From Blakeslea trispora (taxonomy: Eukaryota > Mucoromycota > Mucoromycetes > Mucorales > Choanephoraceae): a stretch of 30,981 bases of DNA. The position numbers were made by a program, and so were the translations under genes. Below are positions 10,014 to 19,914 of the stretch, piece after piece. Each line of letters starts with the position of its first letter. Within the stretch, counting starts at the first letter, position 1. The notes beneath the pieces are model-generated. The model ran no database searches and was not told the DNA's origin. It saw nothing but the letters and a program-made list of their open reading frames with translations. Location of the stretch: positions 1-30,981 of the forward strand of contig JAIWNE010000213.1 in the NCBI GenBank assembly GCA_025331445.1. Reading direction: 5' to 3'.

Positions 10014-11502
10014 ATGTTTTCTATCGATCAGTTACAGTTCTCGAAACACAAAAAGACAGATGATGCCAAACAATCGTATGAATCATCTCATAAAACCTAT
10101 CCAGAGTCACTTCCATCGCTTCAATCCAGTTCAAGTTCTCCCACATTATCCACTACCACAAGTTCATCCAAGCGACAGTCTCTACTAAACCATTCTCATC
10201 TCAAGCCAGGGCAGAATGCATCTCTCTTATCCTACAGTCAGACCATTCAGATGTATGGAGACAATGCTAAAAAGATCAATAATATGGATGTCTTGTACGA
10301 CTTTGCTACTTTTTTGGCAGAAGGTGCTCAACAGATGGAGACAAGTGTGTTTGAAGCAGAGAAAATCTTGAAACAGACAGCCCTAAGAGGACACGAGAAA
10401 TCACAGTATTATTTAGCTACCATGTATGCTACAGGTCTCTTGAATCAAAAGCAACATGGGCAACCTGAGTTTGAAAAGGCACTTCCCTTCTATCTACAAT
10501 CCACCAAACATCATCATCCAGATGCTGCTTTTAGGTAAAATAAATAAAAAAAAAAAAGAGAGGAGAAAGGGTCTTGAAGGAGAGGAGTTTCCCTCCCAAA
10601 AAAAAAAGAATTGAAACCCTTTATTTAAACAATGTATTTTCTTATCCCATATAAATCGATATACAATAGATCAGCCGTATGTTATGAAAATGGATTAGGC
10701 ACAAGAAAAGATAAATCCAAAGCAAATCAATACTATAGGTAAACAACTGACAGATTCTATAAAACAAAACCATCCTCAATTCTCTTTCGGGGTCTTTTCT
10801 AGAAAGGCAGCTACATCCAATCACCCAGGAGCGATGTATCGATTAGGAACAGCCTATCTCAAAGGTCAACTCAATCTTGCTCAAAACACACGGGATGGAC
10901 ACAAATGGCTCAAGAGATCAGTGGAAGCAGCCACATCAGAATACCCTCATGCTTTACATGAATTGGCCATACTCCATGAAAGAGGTTTAGATGCCATCAT
11001 CTTTGTGGATCATCCTTATGCTCTCTCTCTCTATCACAAAGCAGCTGATCTAGGTTATGCTCCCTCTGCCTTCTGTCTGGGTGAATGCTATCGGCTAGGC
11101 AAACTAGGATGTAAGCCAGACCCTGAGCGATCCCTTCAATTCTACCAAGCAGCAGCAGATCAACAGCATCCCGATGCCTGTCTTGCCTTGGCTGCTTGGT
11201 ACCTGGTCGGCATCCCCAATCTACTGACTCCCTCCGATCATCAAGCCTATCAATGGATCCTGTCTGCAGCCGAAACAGGTCATGCTCGGGCTGAATATCT
11301 ACTCGGCTACTTTTTAGAAAAAGGGATTGGCGTTCTACAAGATCCAGCCGAGGCTATGATGTGGTATCAAAAAGCAGCTGAACAAGGTGAAGCACGAGCG
11401 ATAGAGAGATTAACAAAAAAGGAAACCAAAAAGAACAAAAGAAGCAGTCTAGTCTATCTTTATTCAATGACAAGACGCCTAAGCCTATTGTTTGATATAT
11501 AG
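10014..11502 (+). CDS. Sel1-repeat protein, SKT5/CHS4-like chitin synthase regulator, three exons
   Basis: Exons 10014-10534, 10670-10738 and 10803-11502 join in phase to 429 residues. Residues 1-70 are Ser/Thr-rich and probably disordered. From about residue 89 onward come seven or so Sel1-like (TPR-related) repeats with the recurring G..A...LG..Y..G pattern; examples are ENGLGTRKDKSKANQYYRKA, HELAILHERGLD, YLLGYFLEKGIG and PAEAMMWYQKAAEQGEA. The spacing and DP.A..W..KAA signature match the fungal SKT5/CHS4 family, which activates or localises chitin synthase III at the cell cortex. The C terminus is basic and ends LLFDI; no CaaX box is seen, unlike some CHS4 proteins. The small exon 2 completes one repeat, which supports the splice model. 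The gene converges on the coiled-coil gene with only 64 bp between stop codons. Some other Sel1 adaptor is possible. Confidence 0.75.
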
Positions 11503-11566
11503 AAAAACAAAACAAAACAAAAAGAGAGAAAGAAAGAAAATAAATATATATTTATAAAAAGAAAAG

Positions 11567-12278
11567 TTAAGATTGTTGTTGCTGTGGATGGGAATATTGT
11601 TGAGGGTTGCGAATGTAAGCCAAGATTTGTTTTAGTTGATGATTTTCTTTCTTTAAACGATCTGTTTCCATGGCAGCCTGTGACGTAGTGCTTTCTAGTT
11701 CTTGATGCTTACGCTTTAATTCATCCAACTCCATATCTCTCGCCAACAATTTGTCTTCAATGTTTTTTCGGCCAAAGCCTTGTCGCTGTGCTGTTCGTCT
11801 GTGTTCCTCTATTAACTGCTCTATTCTGTTATTCGCCTCTGTCACTTGCTTCAGAGCCTCTTGTAGTGCCTTTTCCTTTTCGATCAACTTGATCTCTAAC
11901 AATGCCTGCTGATCGTGTTGATCTAACACTTTCTTGTGTTCTTCCTTGTAGAGACTTTCCAATACTTGATACTGTTCATAAGCAGCAACGACTTTGCGCA
12001 AGTGATCGGATGCCTTGGCTGATTCGCTGTCTCTTTCGTTTATTAGTTCTCGGGAAAAGATGATCACCTTCTTAAAGATGTCACGGTAGCCAACAGGTGT
12101 AGAAGTGTTCGAGACGAGTGACTCGATAATAGAGAGGATCTCACTATCGGCTGATTCTATAAAGAGGAGTTATTAGATCTAAAAAGAAGGTAGAGCTACA
12201 TGATAGACACTACATAAAATACTTTTATGACACTTTACTGTTTATCAGTGAAGGTCCTTTATGATTTTGAGTGGACAT
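11567..12278 (-). CDS. Coiled-coil protein of unknown function, two exons
   Basis: Exon 1 (12278-12239) encodes MSTQNHKGPSLIN. A GTAAAG donor joins it to exon 2 (12156-11567), giving 209 residues in phase. The N-terminal part (ILSIIESLVSNTSTPVGYR) looks globular. From about residue 60 to 195 the protein is a nearly continuous heptad-rich coiled coil (for example LLEIKLIEKEKALQEALKQV and RLKKENHQLKQILAYI), and it ends in a short Gln-rich tail. No catalytic motif is present. The layout is loosely like fungal ADIP/Msd1-type microtubule-anchoring coiled-coil proteins, but that is only a guess from overall shape. The gene is divergent from the Ies2-like gene across 131 bp and convergent with the SKT5-like gene. 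Confidence 0.7.
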
Positions 12279-12409
12279 TGGTATATCAAACAGGTAAATT
12301 AAGAAAGAAAAAAAGAAAGAAAAAAAGAAAGAAAAAAAAAGGTAAACTGAGCTTTAATCTTTCTTTCTTCACTCTTTTTTTTTTTCACTTTATTGTATAA
12401 AACTATTCC
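12279..12409. promoter_or_regulatory. 131-bp divergent promoter
   Basis: The start codons of the coiled-coil gene (-) and the Ies2-like gene (+) are separated by 131 bp. The interval is dominated by an asymmetric purine tract (A/G repeats at about 12301-12341) followed by a pyrimidine tract (about 12358-12390). Both transcription starts must lie here or in overlapping sequence. No specific factor site is identifiable. Confidence 0.5.
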
Positions 12410-13302
12410 ATGCGCCCTGCAAAAAGAAGAGCAGCACCTAGGCATATATCACCTTCCCCCATGTCCTCCGAAGAACAAAGTTCATCCGAGATTGAGGAAT
12501 TCACAGCCAACGAAAATGAGATCTTTTCCGAAGAAGAAGACTTGGATCAACTCAATGAATCAGATGCTTTATCTGAAGAAGAACCGTTGGATGACGAAGA
12601 AGTGCCTCTACCACCCAAATCAACATTGGCACGTAGCCATAAGCGTAAAAAACAAAGTAAGTCAAAAACTTGCCCATCACTCTCAACTCACATGCTCTCT
12701 TTTTAATAGTCTTGGAAGAAAGTGAAGACGATGAAGAAGATGATGAAGAAGAAGGAATGTTTTCTGATGAAGTGTTGAGAAATAAGCCCATGACAAAGAG
12801 ACAACGTGCCAAAGCATATCAAGAAATACCAGAGGAGTACCTTGAGTTACCTATGGGCACAGGTAAAAAGAAGCAGTTGACAGAGGAGGAAGAACAGTTG
12901 AAGAAATCAGAAGTGGCCAGACGACGAAAGAATCAGAGTATTCAACGTGCAGAAAAAGATAAGGCAGACACGATCAATCGTCTGCTAAAGAAACAGGCTT
13001 CTAAAAGTAAGCGTGTCATTGAGGACAATACGGAAGATAAGGAAACAGCACATGAGAAATTAAAGCGACTGGAAGATCCCAATCGATTACGCTATATCAA
13101 TTCAGCTCAAGGCAGTCAACTCAGCATACCCACCATCTTTACGCTGGATAAAGTGTTTGGTACACATCAAACACACCCTACACCTTCTCTAGCGAAACAA
13201 TGTCAAGTAACTGGTTGTTCCAAGTCACGTAAATACACTGCAAAGAAGAGTGGTAAATTTGTCTGTTCACTTGAGCATTATAAGATGGTGGAAGTGGATT
13301 AA
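12410..13302 (+). CDS. IES2: INO80 complex subunit B / Ies2-like (PAPA-1 and HIT-type zinc finger)
   Basis: Exons 12410-12656 and 12710-13302 join in phase to 279 residues. The first third is highly acidic and Ser-rich (SEEEDLDQLNESDALSEEE and EESEDDEEDDEEEG). Residues about 105-190 match the PAPA-1 domain: MTKRQRAK, then LPMGTGKKKQLTEEEEQLKK, then ARRRK, then DTINRLLKKQ. The C terminus has a HIT-like zinc finger with Cys247, Cys252, Cys268 and His272 (CQVTGC, RKY, FVCSLEHYK). This combination defines Ies2/INO80B, a subunit of the INO80 nucleosome remodeller that stimulates ATPase activity and H2A.Z-related remodelling. The start is the first ATG after the T-rich leader; an overlapping frame at 12393 lacks these features. 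The intron is 53 nt. Confidence 0.85.
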
Positions 13303-13560
13303 GTATAACTTAACAACAACAGAAAATAAAGAGAGAGAAAAAAAAAAGATGGTATATATATAAGCTCAACAGTGTCCTATTTATTGACTTGCTGTAAAGT
13401 GTGCGTGTGCATATGTGTGTGTGTGTGTACGCGTATAGGTGTGCTGGTACGTGTGCATGTGTATTGTAGTAGTAGTGGTGGTGGTGGTGATGGTGTGTAC
13501 AGGTTGAAGAAAAAAAAAAGAGTTGTAAATAGTGATATCATGGTTCATCTCTTTTTCGAT
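13303..13560. other. Intergenic between convergent genes with GT microsatellite
   Basis: The stretch holds a GT-rich run at about 13398-13465, including (GT)6 near 13417-13428, and a GTAGTAGTGGTGGTGGTG run near 13465-13490. It carries the 3' ends of the Ies2-like and NDUFB10-like genes. No gene is seen; a plus-strand frame here is a translation of the microsatellite. Confidence 0.6.
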
Positions 13561-14021
13561 TTATGCTGACTTGCGGAAACCAGTGACTTTGTTGTTCTTG
13601 AGAGCGTCAAAGTACAAATCAGCCAAATGACGACAAGATTGGTCTATTTCGAATAAAGTTGAAGACTGAGCTCGTATGGTTCACTCTATAACACTTACAG
13701 TGGTTGACACCTTCAGTTCTATAACATTCATCTAACTTTTCCTTAATGATACGAGCTTCCATAGCCTTAACCCAGTCATCACGAATCTTTTGGTTACGAG
13801 CAGCGTAAATGGCTGAATAAACAAATTGAGTGTCTAGCATATATAAAGTCTTTTTTTTTTTTTTTGCCTTACCTTTACGGTCGGAAGGATCGACTTGGTC
13901 CAATGTAGGAACACTATAAAAAAAAAGAATGTCAATCAAACAAATGTCTCATCATCGCTTTCATCGCGCACCGTTCAAATTGCTTGTGTTCGGGATATTC
14001 CCAGGCCTCTACAGATGACAT
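13561..14021 (-). CDS. Complex I subunit NDUFB10/PDSW-like, four exons
   Basis: Exons on the minus strand are 14021-13972, 13913-13873, 13812-13699 and 13643-13561, joining in phase to 95 residues. The product begins MSSVEAWEYPEHKQFERVP and continues TLDQVDPSDRKAIYAARNQ, with a central LDECYRTEGVNHYQSCRHL that carries two cysteines 11 residues apart, and ends GFRKSA. Small size, the DPSDRK segment and the paired cysteines resemble the fungal NDUFB10/PDSW accessory subunit of mitochondrial NADH:ubiquinone oxidoreductase, which faces the intermembrane space and forms disulphides there. No cleavable targeting peptide is needed for that class. Four exons for 95 residues is dense splicing. The family assignment is from memory and could be another small mitochondrial protein with a similar Cys pattern. 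Confidence 0.7.
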
Positions 14022-14160
14022 TTGGTGATAAATGTTAAAAAAGTGAGGGGAAAAAAAAAAGAGAGAGAAAGAGAATCTCTTTCTTTAACCCCCGGAGAGT
14101 ACAAAGAGCGCAAAAAACATTTCATTGGCTTAGAAGCCAGTCGACGTCATATCATTTTTA

Positions 14161-15755
14161 TTAGTTTAAAAGTCGTTTGATGTTAAATGTAAGACAGATG
14201 GTCATGACCATCAACCCATAACACACTAGAAATAAAGCCAACATGCGTTTCCAGTGATATCTATCAGCAGCATAAATCTTGAAATAGAACAGACCGGGCA
14301 AAATAAAAGAAATAGCAGTAGAACCTGTTGAGCCTACAAAGGATAACACAATATCGAGTTGAGAGATACTGATGGCCACAAAATAACTAAGCACCACGAT
14401 AGAGGTAGTGACAATCCAATAACGTCTATCAAACGACTCTGAGACTTCCGTGGGCTTGTGTTGTATAGTATCCAAGATTTTATCGATCGAGGCTCTACAG
14501 GGATGAGCTTGGAGTGGATAACTAAAGATGACCAAGATAACAATAGCCAATCGTCCCAGTGCAACAAAATGTGTTTGAGGGTCTAACAAGATTAAGTTTG
14601 ATTGAAACACTTTTTTTTTTCTCTTTCTATTGTACTTACATTCTAAAATAATGTTGCCTAATACATCTTTACCAAAACTAAGGTAACCCAAGATAGCGAC
14701 TAGTTCATAAATAAAGGCTGCTGAGCCTATGGAAGTAGTAATGACCTTGACAATTGACTTTTCATCGTTATACCTTAGCTCATTATAGACAGAAAAGATC
14801 TATTGAACAGGATGTATTTAGACGACGAAACATACATTACTATTGCACTTACATTCTGATGACATGTAAAAGCAAAGATAAAGACAGGCAGCTGACCAAA
14901 AACTTTAGTGCTAAATCGAAAGTACTCAATCGCTTCAGGTGGAGGTAAAGGATAACTTGGTGAAAAATAGTGATAAACAACAATTACAACCAAATAAACG
15001 ACGGCAAACAGAGCAACCAGACTTGTGTATTTTAACGAATCCAATCTTCTCAAATAACTCAATGGACCCACTGCTGTCACCATACTGAGAGAAATCCAAA
15101 ACTTACGATCCATCAGCAACTCTACTTCTTTAGCTTTGGGGAAAAAAGATAGCAAGACCTTGAAGAAGGATAAATGATTCGCTAGAACAACAAAATACTC
15201 TCTCTCACTTTACCTGTGGCATTAAATCACCCAAGATGATAAGATAACTGATGGCTACACCAAAACATTTGATAGCAATAGCTGTATCGAAAAAGATACC
15301 TAATTTTGGCCATGTTAATTTGGACAAGGAAGAAAAGGATGCATTTCTGCCTCCTACTCTATCTGCACAACGCGCCAAGAAATATAGACCAAAACAAGAA
15401 GTACAGCCAGCATACAGAATCATCACAATACCTGGTATTAAACCAACAGATGCTAATGCTGCAGGCTATAGATAAATTCATAAGATTATATTTCTCTCTA
15501 TCAATCAAAAATGTGTCTTCTTACCATGGCCAGCATGCCTGTACCCAAGATGGTATTGGATAGGTTGATAGAGGCACTCATCTTTGTAGCGATAGGCTCT
15601 TCAATGCATACACTGTTGCTGTAGATGGAATCTCCTGTCTCGTTGGTTAACAGAGGTCTTTGTTCACCCATATCTGAAAAGACAGAAGATGCAGGAAGAG
15701 AGGAAATGGATGAAGCTGTAGTATCATTTTCTATAATAGTTGAATAATTCTTCAT
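14161..15755 (-). CDS. Amino acid transporter, AVT/SLC38-like (AAAP family), five exons
   Basis: Exons on the minus strand are 15755-15525, 15465-15214, 15158-14853, 14799-14640 and 14582-14161, joining in phase to 456 residues. After a polar N-terminal tail of about 57 residues comes the family signature KMSASINLSNTILGTGMLAM|PAALASVG, with the bar marking the first splice junction. About ten to eleven hydrophobic segments follow, including LPVFIFAFTCHQN in the central region and FSYPLQAHPCRASID, both characteristic of the AVT5-7 and SLC38 branch of the AAAP superfamily. Fungal members usually sit in the vacuolar membrane and export amino acids with protons. The substrate cannot be read from sequence. 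The last segments (LDIVLSFVGSTGSTAISFIL) match the conserved C-terminal helix of the family. Overlapping plus-strand frames near 15251-15563 are shadows. Confidence 0.88.
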
Positions 15756-16562
15756 TTTCTTTGCTGTGTAAAAAAAAAAGAAAAAGCAAGGAAAATTTAT
15801 AGAAAAAAAAAATAATGAAAAGAAAATGCAACTTTTAGTCGATCATTGGTAGATTTTATATGGCAATTGGGTTCAATTTATTTTTTTTTCTGGATGAGCA
15901 AATGACTTCTACTAAAATTGGTAATCAATGTGCTATGCGTGCTTTGTCTATCTGATTGGACTCTTCTCCCCCCCCCCTCCTTTTTTTTTGGAGAATAGAA
16001 CTGAGTTTTAATTTACAAGCGATGAAAGCTACAGTCGTTGATTTCGAGTTCAATGTCGTGCAAAAGAAGATTGTGTATAGCTCTTTCCACTCTCTTTAAC
16101 TACATGGAGAGTGATTCATATATTCAAAGCATGTAACTAGCATTTTCTTAACCTCACTCAAGAGACTACTTGTGCCGACACTCAGTCGAACACTGACCTG
16201 GACTCACAGGTTCTTATGATAATGCAGGCACTCGTGTACTCTAATGACAATGCATTTGAACAAGACTAAACTCAGCTTCAATGTCCTTCTTGTAGACAGA
16301 TAAGTGAATTGAAACGCCATAGTCGTCTACTATACAAGGACAAAATCATTTTGAGCTCTTATCGCTGCTCTACACAACACTGATGATACGATGCAGTTGA
16401 ATACTTTACCTAATGTCTCTCAGCCTACAGAGTATTGTATTAGTATTCAGCAGACCCCATACGAAGGTCGATCAATATGAGCACCTTGCAGAACAATTAG
16501 CTACGTTGGCTATTGAGCTTACTGCAGTTAGAAAAGAAATTGCACGTCCACAGAAGGAGCAT
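15756..16562. other. Transporter upstream region and flank of the repeat block
   Basis: From 15756 to about 16010 the DNA is AT-rich with a C-run near 15969-15978 and is probably the transporter promoter. From 16040 to 16562 the composition changes to a more even base mix. A plus-strand frame ending at the TAA at 16569-16571 encodes VDQYEHLAEQLATLAIEL and TAVRKEIARPQKEHSR, a short amphipathic helix that resembles the N-terminal part of gag-like proteins of mucoralean retroelements. That identification is weak. The frame runs just across the edge of the duplicated block that begins at 16563. Confidence 0.35.
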
Positions 16563-16574
16563 TCAAGGTAAGAG

Positions 16575-17690
16575 GCGCAATATGATTTTTTCGATAGTCT
16601 GAGTATGTGAACTCCAATTAGCCTGTTGCTTCGCTTTCCTCAATGGTAAATCTCTTTTCAACTGGCTTTGTACTAGCGGCCGTGTGTTTTGAGTGAGGAT
16701 CGTATTTGGTGTTATCAACACCTGCTTTTTTCATCACTTGCTTCATCCATTTAGCAATGGTAGTCTCCTTGGCAGAACAAGTCTTGGCTGGATCTTCAAT
16801 GTAGGCAAGGAATAGCTTGTATGCCACATATAGAGTCACTCGTACAGATTGTGTTTGCTCAATTAAATACAATATAAAGACATCTGACAGGACAGACGCT
16901 TAAGCCTTGTACAACGCCAATAGTACATATCTTCAATTGTGTTTCTTTGGGCATGTAAAAATGGATTCTCGTCCCTACCAACGAATTGTTCTCATCTCGA
17001 TCCAGGTGAATGTCAAGGGGATTGAGGTTGGCAATATTAGATCTTGGTCTGGCCATAGTTACACTTCACAGTAATGCGATAGTGTTTCGTTGTAATGTAG
17101 TGATCGAAATTGATTGGTTATTTGTCCAATTTGTATTGATAAAACGGATAGCAACGTTGATGTCCCACGCCTTTAATTTATGGTCTGCGGGAGCAGTAAT
17201 CAGCTGGTTGCGTTTGGAACAAAAGAGATCTTGAATCAATGGATGGTAAGCAATAGGGTCTTTGTCTGGGTGAGTCTGTTTGGATATAGATGCGATGGCA
17301 GATTGAAGTGCATTGAGGTGTTGTGTTCTGAATTGTTTGTTGTCATTCAGGAAATCAAGGATGTTTTTACGTTGTATTCTTCATAGTCAAGACGGTATTT
17401 TTCATACCAAAGTGTCCAAATTCTCCATCCGTTGTCATATGTTTTCCTAGTGTTAAGTCTTTGAGTATTTTCTAAAAACTAAAATGTGCATTTGTTGAAG
17501 TCCTGGCCCTGTTGTGCTTTCCTAATAATAGCTATACGACTAGTGTGGTCTTTTTGCTCAGTTGGTAAAATATTGGTCTGCCCAACCGCCTCATTCCCAG
17601 CAGCATTGGATGCCAAAACTGTGTTGGCCAACCAAGGAGTGTCTACCACCATCCGTTCTACCTTCACTTTCCTGGCAGTTTGCAATACTA
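16575..17690 (-). pseudogene. Broken tyrosine recombinase (DIRS/Crypton-like), copy 1
   Basis: Minus-strand frames carry an N-terminal segment (MVVDTPWLANTVLASNA near 17600-17660), a core (NIANLNPLDIHLDRDE, then HFYMPKETQLKICTIG, then CPVRCL near 16885-17050) and a C-terminal part (TLYVAYKLFLAYIEDP, then TTIAKWMKQVMKKAGVD, then DPHSKHTAAS, then QANWSSHTQT near 16590-16840). The KET-CPV-TTIAKWI-HSxR-ANWS order is that of tyrosine recombinases of DIRS-type retroelements and related Cryptons, which cut and rejoin DNA through a tyrosine nucleophile. The HxxR motif is degraded to HSKH, the C-terminal Tyr block is out of frame, and stops and frameshifts occur near 16870, 17060 and 17480, so it is inactive. 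No reverse transcriptase is visible next to it. Confidence 0.65.
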
Positions 17691-17915
17691 GTGGAATCAG
17701 CTTCTATGGTGGGTAGGCATAAATGCCTTTCGTCGGTCATCGTTCTACAAATGCATCTGTCGCTGCTGCTTTGGGGTCTGGTCGCAAACTCCATTATGTG
17801 GGTAGCTGAGTATTTTGTCTGCTAGCAAACATGTCTATTGTCAACGGGCCCCATCTCTTTACAATAGTCTGAAAGAAATTGAATGCGAAAACCAGTATTT
17901 GAAATACTAGTAAGT

Positions 17916-18642
17916 TTACTGATTGAGAGTACAATCAGGAGCAGAGAAAATCCTGGGTAATTTTCTTGGGTTGAACGCCAATAGTTTTAGATGGTCTGAA
18001 GGTAGGTTCACACATCCTTCAATCATATTGTTGTCGTTTTCTAAGATGACATACTTGCTTGGGAAAAAATGGGATTTTATTGCGAACTTGGTCTTGATAA
18101 TGCATTAGCTTGTTGAATGTTGGCAAAATAACTTTTTCGTTCTTTCTGAAGGCTTCTTCAGAAACGATCAGTAAAAGCTTGAATACATAAGGCATTTTCG
18201 TCATCATTCTTTGAGATGTCATGTCATCATCTCCATCTACCAAGACATGCAATATCATTGCCTCAATGTTCTTGAATGAAAATGCTGACTCTGCATTTAC
18301 ATTTTCTTCGACTCTTTGATTGAGCAGCCCTTGTAGTGTTTAAATGCGCTCATTTAAAAGCTGATCCAAAAGTCTGTCAGTGTCTTCGTTCTCTTCTTAA
18401 ACTTCAGAGTCATTGAAATCCGGTTCAAAGTTATCCTCGTCTTGCTCTTCTTCATTAGCTGTAACACTAAGTTCTCTTTTCTCAGCTGATCTGAGATAGC
18501 TGTTGATGTACATTTCGCCCATACAATGTACAGTAGATAAATGCTGTCCAAGCATGTACTTTGTTGTGAATATCCCATCACATAAACCGCAATGGCTTTC
18601 GGGTTCAGTTTCGAATTGACTGAATACATTCATGGCACCCAA
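17916..18642 (-). pseudogene. Broken C2H2 zinc-finger ORF of unknown family, copy 1
   Basis: Starting at the ATG at 18642 the frame encodes one classical zinc finger (CGLCDGIF at the first cysteines, GQHLSTVH at the histidines; C-x2-C-x12-H-x4-H), then an acidic stretch (EEEQDEDNFEPDFNDSEV). The same frame continues past two in-frame stops (about 18397-18399 and 18339-18341) into HVLVDGDDDMTSQRMMTKMP and FRKNEKVILPTFNKLMHY. After a frameshift near 18065 it continues as PSKYVILENDNNMIEG and LLAFNPRKLPRIFSAPDC, stopping at 17916. I believe proteins of this layout recur as hypothetical proteins in Mucorales genomes, often near mobile elements, but I cannot name a function. The same stops occur in copy 2, so the damage came before the duplication. 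Confidence 0.55.
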
Positions 18643-19650
18643 AGGTAGGCTTGACTCCTAACTGTTTAACCGGGTCCAGAAGAGCCTCCTTCTTCATCTT
18701 CTTTGGATTGTTCTCCTCATCCAATTCCAAGCATTTTTGCTGCATCAACCAATTCATAATCTTCTTCTTACTACCTCTGTTGGAGTGTAGGGTTTAGTTT
18801 GCGCTTATGATAAGATGCACCATCCATATGGATGATACAGCTACCATAAGGCAAGAGTGACTTGCCAAGTCTCTCGAACAACTGTTCAAACTTTTCGGCA
18901 GTGAAGTGGTCATGAGAGTCAGGATTGACATTCTTTCCACCATTGACTGGTCACACAGTCACGCTGTCTTTGATCATTTCAGCGTTAACCCTTCTACCCT
19001 CCCTAAAAATAACAAATGCAGCAAAAATCACCATCATTGGTTTTCGTCCAAACTCATTGATTAAATTCTTAACAGGAGCCCAAATCTTCTTAGCATGATG
19101 GTCAAGATGGCAATATGACTCATCAAGAAACACCTCAGGCTTGATTGGTCTGCACTTTCCATTCGGGCTTTGTAGCCTTTCACTGACATACTTGTGTCGA
19201 TATTCACCATTGGCATAAGAATCACGGTTGATGTTTCTGCGGATACCTTGTTTGTATCGCAACTTTAAGGTATGCATATCCCTCAAAAGAGTCTATCTCG
19301 ATACATCGATATTGTGCTTGTCTTTCAAAGCTTTTTTAACAGTCTTTACAGTGGCTGGAAGACCTTTTTTGAAGTTTTTGACAACACTCTTCACGACTGA
19401 AATATAATCTCTATCGATTTCACAAGGAGGGCGATCAATACGCCTCTTTTCGGAAGCTTTCGACTGGGAATTGCTTATACGAGTTGCTTGCTTAACGGCA
19501 TTACTTGTAATGCCAAGAAGCTTAATAAAAGTCTCTTGGGTTTCTGGTTTCTTGGAATGGTCGTTTTTAAGTTTGTTTTCCTTGACTACATCGTACACTC
19601 AACTTGAGGAACAAAAGTTTCATTTGTGAATTCAGGAGAATCTAAGACGG
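18640..19650 (-). pseudogene. Truncated DDE transposase (Tc1/IS630 superfamily), copy A
   Basis: Minus-strand frames encode an N-terminal helical region (TFIKLLGITSNAVKQATRI), a HTH region (DRDYISVVKSVVKNFKKGLP, then TVKTVKKALKDKHNIDVSRS), the junction YKQGIRRNINRD, the first catalytic block PEVFLDESYCHLDHH, then GRKPMMVIFAAFV, the second Asp block CIIHMDGASYHK and a linker (KIMNWLMQQKCLELDEE, then VKQLGVKPTF). The order matches the DDE protein at 26382-27584. Homology ends at about 18640, before the final PPYHCEL Glu block, exactly where the C2H2 ORF begins, so the transposase is truncated. Frameshifts are present near 19290, 18950 and 18830. A matching 5' inverted repeat ends at about 19777, flanked by TA. 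Confidence 0.75.
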
Positions 19651-19753
19651 GTTTTGGATAAAGTGTTTTATGAGAACTCATTTCTTAACAGTGATAAGAG
19701 AGAAAAGAGAGTGCTTTTCACACATAACAGTCACAACAAGAAAAGATTATTGA

Positions 19754-19779
19754 GACGAGACTTTTTGAATATATTTTTA
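19754..19779 (-). repeat. 5' terminal inverted repeat of truncated DDE element (copy A)
   Basis: The sequence CGAGACTTTTTGAATATATT followed by TTTA is the degenerate reverse complement of the left terminus of the element at 25948 (GAGATATATTCAGAAAGTCT). The DNA just inside it also matches the other copy (shared TTGTTGTGACT read on the minus strand). A TA dinucleotide lies at 19778-19779 where the target duplication is expected. A chance ORF spans it. Confidence 0.6.
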
Positions 19780-19914
19780 GATAAGGTATTAAGAAAGACT
19801 TTGTTTTATTTGTTAAATGTTATTGATCACTATGGTTACTTTGGAGTCAATCTAAAAAAAAAAAAAGAGGTTAGTAAATTTTGTCTACAAAAAAAAAAGT
19901 ATGCTTTATTGGTG
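19780..19914. other. AT-rich spacer
   Basis: The stretch has A-runs near 19853-19866 and 19889-19898 and no recognisable gene. It lies between the DDE element terminus and the G+C-richer patch that follows. Confidence 0.4.

Larger units (their letters stand above)
16563..18852. repeat. Composite repeat unit, copy 1 (direct repeat of 28728-30981)
   Basis: From the shared sequence TCAAGGTAAGAGGCGCAATA at 16563, this block aligns end to end with 28728-30981, in the same orientation, through to TACAGCTACCATAAGGC (ending at 18852 here and at the last base of the window there). The true right edge of the duplication is unknown because the second copy is cut by the window. The block holds, on the minus strand, a broken tyrosine recombinase, a broken C2H2 ORF and the C-terminal end of a truncated DDE transposase. 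Differences between copies are mostly one-base deletions in copy 2. Confidence 0.9.

Noticed and set aside
15251..15563. Plus-strand frames opposite the transporter
   Set aside because: They are antisense shadows of transporter exons 1 and 2, whose splice phases and membrane segments are well supported on the minus strand.
17486..17825. Plus-strand frames (also at 29620-29958) that look conserved between two loci
   Set aside because: They are conserved only because the whole block is duplicated; the opposite strand carries the recombinase homology.
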